Shown: positions 56,914 through 64,000 of the stretch, piece by piece | Position numbering within the stretch: the stretch's first letter is position 1 | How the letters are laid out: each line of letters opens with the position of its first letter | Origin: Xylogone sp. PMI_703 | Lineage: Eukaryota; Ascomycota; Leotiomycetes | NCBI GenBank assembly: GCA_021399445.1 | Contig: JAJTUQ010000005.1 | Location: 5,394,001-5,458,000 of the forward strand | Direction: 5' to 3' | Length of the DNA: 64,000 nucleotides | Translations under genes and position numbers: made by a program | The notes under the pieces: model-generated | The model's input: the letters and a program-made list of their open reading frames with translations, nothing else | Databases searched by the model: none | Told to the model about the DNA's origin: nothing

Positions 56914-59900
56914 ATGATGCGCTTGGCGCCTCAGTGGGAGGATGCGGCCATTGTCCTGACTATCTTCATCTTCATATTTTCCATCCCCGCCGTCCGCTCG
57001 CTTGCTAGAGGCAGTTGGCGCGTCAGGAAGCTCGACCACGATGCAGCGAAGGTTTACGAGGACGAAGATGGAGCCGCAAGCAAAGAATCAATCGACCAAT
57101 TCTCCAACAAGGTCCAGTTCAGGGTTCTCTTTGCCATTGCTGGGATGGGATTTGGTCTATCAATTGCAGACACTGTCTTCACAGCTATTCATCAGCAGTC
57201 CCCCGGTGGTCCCCGTTTTGTCAGCGCCTTCCTGCTCTGTCCAGTCTGGGTAAGACTATACCTCGATTTATTCCCAAAAACCATTTCAAATATAAATAAG
57301 ACTATAAATAAAAAAGAATTCAAACCAATACTATCCAATACTGACTGGTCTTTTCTAGTTATTACTGCTGCTACAGCTTGTTGATACCGCCCTCCAAGTG
57401 GCACCCGTTGCGCGATTCAAGAGCGCCGTCTCGAGACTCACATCATGCTTCCTGCTTGCTGGTATTGCCTGGATATCGCTACTGGACGACGATGCTGCCC
57501 TTATCACCACCATATTGACCGGCCTTCAACTGGCTACAGCTGTGACCCTAATATTTGCCATAGCAGCTATCAAGAGACGGCCAGTTGTCTTCCGCCCTGA
57601 TGGAAGAATCGTCGACCAGCAGATGAACGTCGGCCTTGCGTCTCGATATAGTTTCCAGTGGTGCGTCGATATCCTTGCCGCTGCTGGGAAGGATGTATTC
57701 GACAATGCGGACCTGCCAGCCATGGACCATGTTGCACGATCGGAGGACGCCACGAAGAGATTCCAGAATATCGTCCTCAAAGACAGTACACCTCTCTGGG
57801 TCCAGATCTTCTGGACTTTCAGATGGCAATTCTTTCTCCAGTGGTCCTCGATCCTCTTCTCCAATTTCTTCGATGTGGCTCCCGCGTTCGCGACTCTGCA
57901 ACTACTAAAGTATCTCGAGACGCGAACGGACACGAGTGGCGTTGAACCAGGCGCATGGAAATATATCCTAGGAATCGCTGCTGCTACTACAAGCTCCCAC
58001 ATGGTGGACTCTAGGATCATGTGGTGGGGATGGTCAGGTATGTCGTCCTAACTCCCTTTAGGTCACGCACATATGCTCAAGCTTTTGCCCAGACATTGTT
58101 CTCCCGCTTCGTTCACTTCTGACTGGGCTCATGTACACCAAGATGTTGAAGATTAACAACTCCAGCGAAGCCCCCAAAGAAGTAAGCTGATTCTTTCTTC
58201 ATTTTTCCACCGCCATTCAGCACCTCTCTCAAACCTAATAGAGTACTACCGTCCTGCACGTAGAGAGGACATATAATCCCTGAGAGGCAACACAAGCTGA
58301 CAGGAACACCAGGAGTCATCAAAAGCCCAAGATGCCAAGGCCGACGCAGAAACTACTAAAGAGCATGCCATATCTCAACAAAACATTGTCAACATGTTCG
58401 CAGTCGACTGTAATGCTATCGCCATCTTTGGCGCACAGAATAGCGAGTATGTCAACTCGGCAGGCAAGTTTGTAGTCACGATTGTCTTCTTGCTACTTCT
58501 CATCGGCTGGCAAAGTCTGTGTGCCGGACTGCTAGGCATTGCAGTCCTTTTTCCCATCAACAAATCCCTTGCGGAGCGATATGGCAAGAAACAGAAGCTT
58601 CTCATGGCAATTCGCGACAGAAGGACTGAAATTACGACTGAGGCACTCAATGGAATTCGACAGATCAAGTTCTCTGCTACCGAGAATCAGTGGGCCGCAA
58701 AGCTGGAAGCAGTACGGGAAGTAGAACTATCTACGCTCTGGAAAACAAGAATCGACAGTCTTTACATGTCTATCGCTTCTGAATTCACCCCCATCGTGCT
58801 GACAGCGCTATCCTTGGCCACTTATTCGTGGGTTCATGGGAACTTGCTGCCATCGGTTGCATTTACCTCCATCAGTCTCTTCATCCAGCTGGACGGCCTG
58901 GTATCCCATATTCCGTACCTGATGGTTACCGCTATAAACGCCAAAGTCAGTTGTGATAGAATCCAGAACTTCCTTCGCTTGCCAGAAAAGCAAGACAATA
59001 CCAGCCCAGGAGAGTCCATAACCTTCTCAAACGCATCCGTTAGCTTTCCTCGCGATACTACAGATCCAGATCCGACCCACGAGCCATTCACTCTCCGAGA
59101 TCTCAATCTTCAATTCCCTGGCAATGCCCTAAGTGTTATCTCCGGCCCCACAGGTTCCGGGAAATCTCTGCTTCTTGCTGCCATTTTGGGGGAGATTGAG
59201 CTGCTCTCTGGTTACATACAAGTTCCAAAAGCTCCCACGCAGCGCTTCGATTCCAAAGCCACTCCTGACAACTGGATCATTCCAACTGCTATTTCATTCG
59301 TCTCTCAGACTCCGTGGATAGAGAACGCTACGATCAAAGACAATATTCTGTTTGGTCTGCCGTTCGATCCCATTCGGTACCAGAAGGTCCTGGATGCATG
59401 TGCACTATCCCAGGATCTAGCTATATTCGAAGATGGCGACCAAACCGAAGTAGGGGCCCAGGGAATCAGCCTCAGTGGAGGGCAAAAGTGGCGATTAACC
59501 TTAGCGCGCGCCTTTTACTCCAGAGCAGGTATCATGATAATGGACGACGTATTCAGTGCCCTCGACGCTCACGTTGGCAAGCACATTTACGAAAATGCAC
59601 TCATGGGCGAGCTGTCCGAAGGGAGAACTCGAATCTTGGCTACACACCATACATCACTCTGTTTGCCGCGTGCAAAATACGCTGTGCGCCTCTCAGCTAG
59701 CGGAGTTCTCGAACATGCTGGATTAATAGAAGACCTGCGAGAGGAGGGGGTTCTGGACGAGATTCTGAAGGCAGATGACAGCACAGAACCCCATGAGGTA
59801 GAGGAGGATGAAGTACTACGGGCAGAAGAGACCAACGGTACTACCGCAATCCCATCAGAAGATGCTGCAATTGCTGTGAAGGCACCACCAAAGAAGCTCA

Positions 59901-62002
59901 TTGAGGAGGAGAAGAGAGAGACTGGTCGAGTCAAAACCTCAGTCTATGCCGGATACCTTCATGCTTCCGGAGGATGGTCTTTCTGGACATTCCTTGTATG
60001 TCTCTATGCCGTAGCCGAAGGCTTCAAGCTAGGTCGCACATACTGGGTGAGAATCTGGGCAAGTGCGTTCGGAGAGGTGGAGACACAGGCAGGGTTGCAT
60101 CTAGCTTCTATTACTTCCTTTCAGACACCCCAGCACCATAGCACGATCCTGCCACGATTTTCTGGCCAGCACCCCATCAGCGTTGTTGACTTTGGTAGTC
60201 AACTTAACTCTACCCTGGAATCCACAAGCTTCCCGGTTGAAACTCAAAATCGCAGCCTCTGGTTCTATCTCGGGATCTATTGCTTTATATCGACCATCTC
60301 GGTTGTCCTCTCCATCGGCCGACTTTATATGGTCTATTCCGGCTCAGTTCGGGCATCTCGCCGGATTTTCAAAGCTATCCTACACAGTGTGCTTCGAGCC
60401 CCTCTTCGTTGGCTTGATACTGTACCCATGGGAAGGATATTGAACAGATTCACTGGAGATTTCACAAGTTTGGATTCATCTCTGGCTCAGAACTTCTACT
60501 ACTTTGCTGGAGTTGCCACGCAGATCCTCGGTATCCTTGTAGCTGCCACCTTTGTATCCCCGTTTATTATCCTCTTCGCAGTAATTCTTCTAGGAGTGAG
60601 TACCATCTTCGCCCGAATGTACATTGCCGCAGCACGCAACACGAAACGTCTCGAGTCAACAAATAAGTCTCCGGTCATATCGCACTTTGCGGCGTCTTTG
60701 AGCGGTCTATCAACAATACGGGCATTTGCCAAATCTTCCGAATTTAAAGATCGAATGTTTACACTCATCGACACATATACAGCTTGTTCTTGGTACAACT
60801 ACCTGTTTCGAAGCTGGCTCATGCTCCGTGTCGGTATCACAGCGTCGTTGTTTGCCGCCACTGTGACTACCTTTGTCATCATCAAGCCTGGCATTGATGC
60901 CAGCTTGGCTGGCTTTGCTCTCTCGTTCGCCTTGAGCTTTGGCCATGCCATCAGTTGGGCGATTGGCATTTCTGCTCAAATGGAGCTTGATATGAATGCT
61001 GCTGAACGTATTTTTGAGTATCGAGACTTGACAACTGAAGATCATAGCGGAGAGGAAGTGCGGGCTTCTTGGCCCGAGGAGGGTAAGGTAGAAGTTAAGG
61101 ATCTAGAGCTTGGCTATGCGGAAGGGCTGCCTTCTATTTTAAAAGGTCTAACATTTACTGCCGAGAAGAACCAAAGGATCGGTGTTATTGGTAGAACCGG
61201 CGCAGGTAAGCATTTCTCATGATGCCTGGGCTTGATATCTTCAAATGTGGTAATGTCGTACTAACCTCCACTAGGCAAATCGACCTTGTCCCTCGCTCTC
61301 TTCCGATTCCTCCAGCCGCGTAGAGGCAACATCACAATCGATGGTGTCGATATCTCTAAGATCAAGCTTCACGACTTGCGTACCCGATTGGCAATTATTC
61401 CCCAAGACCCCGTCTTATTCTCAGGCACTATACGTTCCAACCTCGATCCCTTCGACGAGTTCAGCGACTACCAACTCCGCGAGGCCTTGATGCGGGTCCA
61501 CTTGATCCCATCAAATATCCACACCCCTAATCCCGAAACCACGATGCCCGAATCGTCAACTGCAAGCTCTACCACTGTCATTTTTCAACCAGCCACCGAA
61601 AATAAGAACATTTTCTTATCACTATCGTCACCGATTGCATCGGGTGGATTAAATCTTTCACAAGGGCAAAAGCAACTGCTCTGCCTGGCCCGAGCGATCC
61701 TTTGTCGTCCAAAGGTTCTCATCCTAGACGAAGCCACATCCGCCGTCGATGTCTCGACTGACATGCTAATTCAACGCTCGATTCGCGACGAGTTTACAAA
61801 CACTACTTTGCTCGTTATTGCTCATCGATTAAGTACCGTGGCAGACTTCGATCGGATCTTGGTCATGAAGGATGGGATCAGTGCCGAGTTTGGGAGCCCG
61901 AAAGAGCTGCTGGTAAAGGAAGAGGGACTTTTCAAGTCGATGGTGGCGCAGAGTGGAGAGAAGGATGAGTTGGAGAAGATGATTTTAGATGGTGAGCAGT
62001 AG
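56914..62002 (+). CDS. ABCC/MRP-type ABC transporter, full length
   Basis: Five exons (56914-57249, 57359-58037, 58093-58181, 58304-61205, 61275-62002) give 1577 residues. The order is an N-terminal TMD0-like membrane part, TMD1, NBD1, linker, TMD2, NBD2. NBD1 has Walker A GPTGSGKS, signature LSGGQK and a Walker B ending in Asp-Asp ([11 protein letters not shown]), so it lacks the catalytic Glu, as usual for this class. NBD2 has Walker A GRTGAGKST (split by the last intron), signature LSQGQKQ and Walker [12 protein letters not shown] with the Glu. The linker is acidic (EVEEDEV). TMD2 shows [15 protein letters not shown], typical of MRPs. It should export organic anions or conjugates at the vacuole or plasma membrane. 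The start is the first of two adjacent ATGs. Confidence 0.9.
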
Positions 62003-62594
62003 CAGTAAGTAAGGAAAGCGATGCGAGGTGAAAAGTTTAGATTATTTTGTTGGCTATTTTGTCCTGTTAATTTGCACGCCAGGTGAGCTATTATAAGCTC
62101 CTGGCATGGCTTGAGAAGTTACTGTAGGCATTGCATTTGTACTAGATTTGTTATCTAGAAGACGGCGTATGTAGAATTGGTATCCTATAAATAGACTTTG
62201 TTGTCGTTAGTAAAGATAAAGGAAGCAGCCCTTGATCAACTTTCGGTATTCAACTGTGAGGTGCAAGATCTCTATCGATTCCCAAAAAGGCATATCTTCG
62301 CGTTGGTATCATCCTCTAGCTTATTTAAAGATACTTACTTCTACATATAGAAAATATTAAAAAGTAAAGATTAACTTAATATTTATTTATAATTTTCACT
62401 CTACTAAATAAAAAGAATAACTAAAATATATAAACTAACACCACACAAAATAATCTCATAGAAACTGGCCCTAATAGTCTAAACATCGGTGGTGATAAAC
62501 CATCTCTTAACACTGTGGTATGATGCAGAAAATGCTTTCATACCATTGAGCAGGCGTACCAAATATTTGATAAACCTCTCAAAACATAGCCAAC
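62003..62594. other. intergenic between convergent genes, very AT-rich
   Basis: 592 bp between two 3' ends, with strongly AT-rich sequence at 62330-62470. No gene or repeat is seen. Confidence 0.5.
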
Positions 62595-63387
62595 TTACGT
62601 GCTAAGAGACACTTTGTAAGACGTGACCGCCAGCTGAGCATTACTGCCCGTGAACGGCTCAGTTCCAGCCTGGATGCTGAGCAAGTATTGAGACGACGGC
62701 ATACCCTGACTGCTTTCCAGATACTTGAAGAAATTGAGCAAATCACCCGAGAAATTACTGACGCTGCCGCTATTGGCGACAAAGCTATAGACTTTCATGT
62801 TTCCGTTCAAGCCATAGAATAACCTCCATGTCTGCCCATCGATCGACGGTGTCGCAATAGGAGATCCAGTCGAGGAGATAGGTCCCGCGCCGCCGAGTGC
62901 AGCGAGCCAGACCATGACTTCGTATTCGTTGCTTCCAGAAGATGATGATGAGGTGAACATGTCGTAGGCTACATCTGCATCGATGTTGCTTCCAGTGTAC
63001 TTCCAGCTCCAGGAACTTGGAATCGATGAGATCCTACTGAGTTGTGTAGCACTCATTTGGAGAGCAACATTGGCGAAGGACTTGACGCTGGATGAGCCGC
63101 CGGACCAGCTCCATTTGGTGTGCCAGGCGAGCGTACTGCCACTGAGGCTATCGACGCCACTGCACTGTGAGCCAGTGCCGGAGCTCATGCCCCAAAGGTC
63201 CTGATTGGTCGTCAATCGGTAGTTCTGTTTGGAAGGATTTATTTTGACATACTTGATAGACGATGTAACTCCCGGTCGTAATACTGTCCCATTGTCCGCA
63301 GATATCAGCACGTTCCTGGAGGGTACGGGTTGGTATTACAGCCGCAAGTGCGTTCAAGGAGAAAAGGAGGATGATTGAGAACTTCAT
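62595..63387 (-). CDS. glycoside hydrolase family 12 endoglucanase/xyloglucanase, secreted
   Basis: Two exons (63387-63253, 63200-62595) give 246 residues. Residues 1-16 are a signal peptide (MKFSIILLFSLNALAA) followed by a short pro-like part ending near ERAD. The mature enzyme starts with CGQWDSITTGSYIVYQ and continues across the intron into DLWG. GH12 marks are WHTKWSWSGG, the nucleophile Glu in NEYEVMVWLAALGG, GPISSTGSPI, and the acid/base Glu in AGTEPFTGSNA. Two cysteines (CGQW and SQCSGVD) probably form the conserved disulfide. It should cut beta-1,4-glucan or xyloglucan of plant walls outside the cell. CreA-type sites lie upstream. Confidence 0.93.
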
Positions 63388-64000
63388 GGCTGCAAAGGGA
63401 GAATAACTGTGTGTGATTGAAGTAAAGATTGATGGATGTAGGTCATGATCAATGGATGAGACGAAGTTAAATGTGAAATTTACAAACAAGGGGAGGCCAG
63501 GTTAAGGAATTAGGCAAAAGAGTGCTGAAATTAATTGCTGTACAGCCAATTTTCAGCGAGTTCAAAGATCAATGGATGGGCAGTAATTCAATCTACGAGG
63601 AGCCGACGAGGATGGAGACGAAGTTGAGTGTAACGTCAGGAAACGTGTAGGGGAGTATGACAGCTCAAGAAATACGTAATGCAATCGAGGAGTAATTAAT
63701 CTCAGTAACTGGAGGACCAAATCCTAGATGATATAAATTGAAATTGCGGGGAGTCGATCATTGGATGAACCAGAATAAATAAAGTAAACAGAGAGGGGTT
63801 GTTAACAAGACCACACCTTTGATCATTATCATAAGACAATCACGCATAGCAGACGTCAGTTAATTCGAAATCGACTGGGGTTCCCCACAATATATCACTG
63901 GTTCTCCAACTTGTGGCTATCCAGGAACTGCTTTTCTCGTATAACATACAGCGGGAATAATGGAAGAATCTCAACTCCCGGAGCTCGGTACTTGCCCAAG
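63388..64000. promoter_or_regulatory. GH12 upstream region with CreA-type sites
   Basis: 613 bp to the window end. GCGGGG lies at 63747-63752. CTGGGG at 63875-63880 faces CCCCAC at 63883-63888, giving two SYGGGG sites in opposite directions with 2 bp between them. This fits glucose repression of a cell-wall-degrading enzyme. No other gene is seen. Confidence 0.4.

Noticed and set aside
1..64000. CRISPR array, transposase, LTR element or rRNA
   Set aside because: No regular direct repeats with spacers, no DDE/reverse-transcriptase motifs and no rRNA-like sequence were noticed.

Overview
This window looks like nuclear DNA of a filamentous ascomycete (Pezizomycotina). The evidence is short GT-AG introns (mostly 39-94 nt) in nearly every gene, several Zn2Cys6 and fungal-specific transcription factors, HET and NACHT-WD40 genes of the vegetative-incompatibility/NLR type, MFS sugar transporters, and a GH12 endoglucanase. 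I cannot name the genus. No rRNA, convincing tRNA, transposase, CRISPR array or PKS/NRPS core gene was found. Gene models were built by hand from splice sites. Unless an entry says otherwise, the exons add up to a whole number of codons.

Layout. 0-8.6 kb: a UstYa-like membrane protein, a frameshifted HET gene, a GMC oxidoreductase divergent from a sugar transporter, and a small secreted protein. 9-14.7 kb: a C2H2 plus fungal_trans regulator and a decayed protein-kinase pseudogene, separated by sparse DNA. 15.8-48.7 kb: a run of small-molecule metabolism genes mixed with regulators and transporters. In order these are a 3-hydroxyisobutyrate dehydrogenase-like enzyme, an SDR, two head-to-head Zn2Cys6 regulators, a Dal5-type permease divergent from an amidohydrolase, an acyl-CoA synthetase, a Zn2Cys6 regulator, a sugar transporter, an enoyl-CoA isomerase-like enzyme, a proline-racemase-superfamily enzyme, a cytochrome b5/FMN 2-hydroxyacid dehydrogenase, a class II aldolase-like protein, an aldo-keto reductase, and a Zn2Cys6 regulator divergent from a 14-TM efflux MFS. 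49-54 kb: an NLR-like NWD-NACHT-WD40 gene broken by three frameshifts. 54.9-63.4 kb: a nitronate monooxygenase with two targeting signals, a full-length ABCC/MRP transporter, and a GH12 glucanase.

How they may work together. The 15-49 kb block has the parts of one or more catabolic modules: uptake (three MFS proteins), hydrolysis, CoA activation, isomerisation, several oxidoreductases and an aldolase. Several modules have their own local Zn2Cys6 regulator, and divergent promoters are frequent. CreA-type SYGGGG sites sit in front of the sugar transporters, the dehydrogenase and the GH12 gene. GATA sites sit between the permease and the amidohydrolase. The substrate is not clear from sequence. 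The left and centre-right parts hold self/non-self recognition genes (HET, NLR) that carry breaks.
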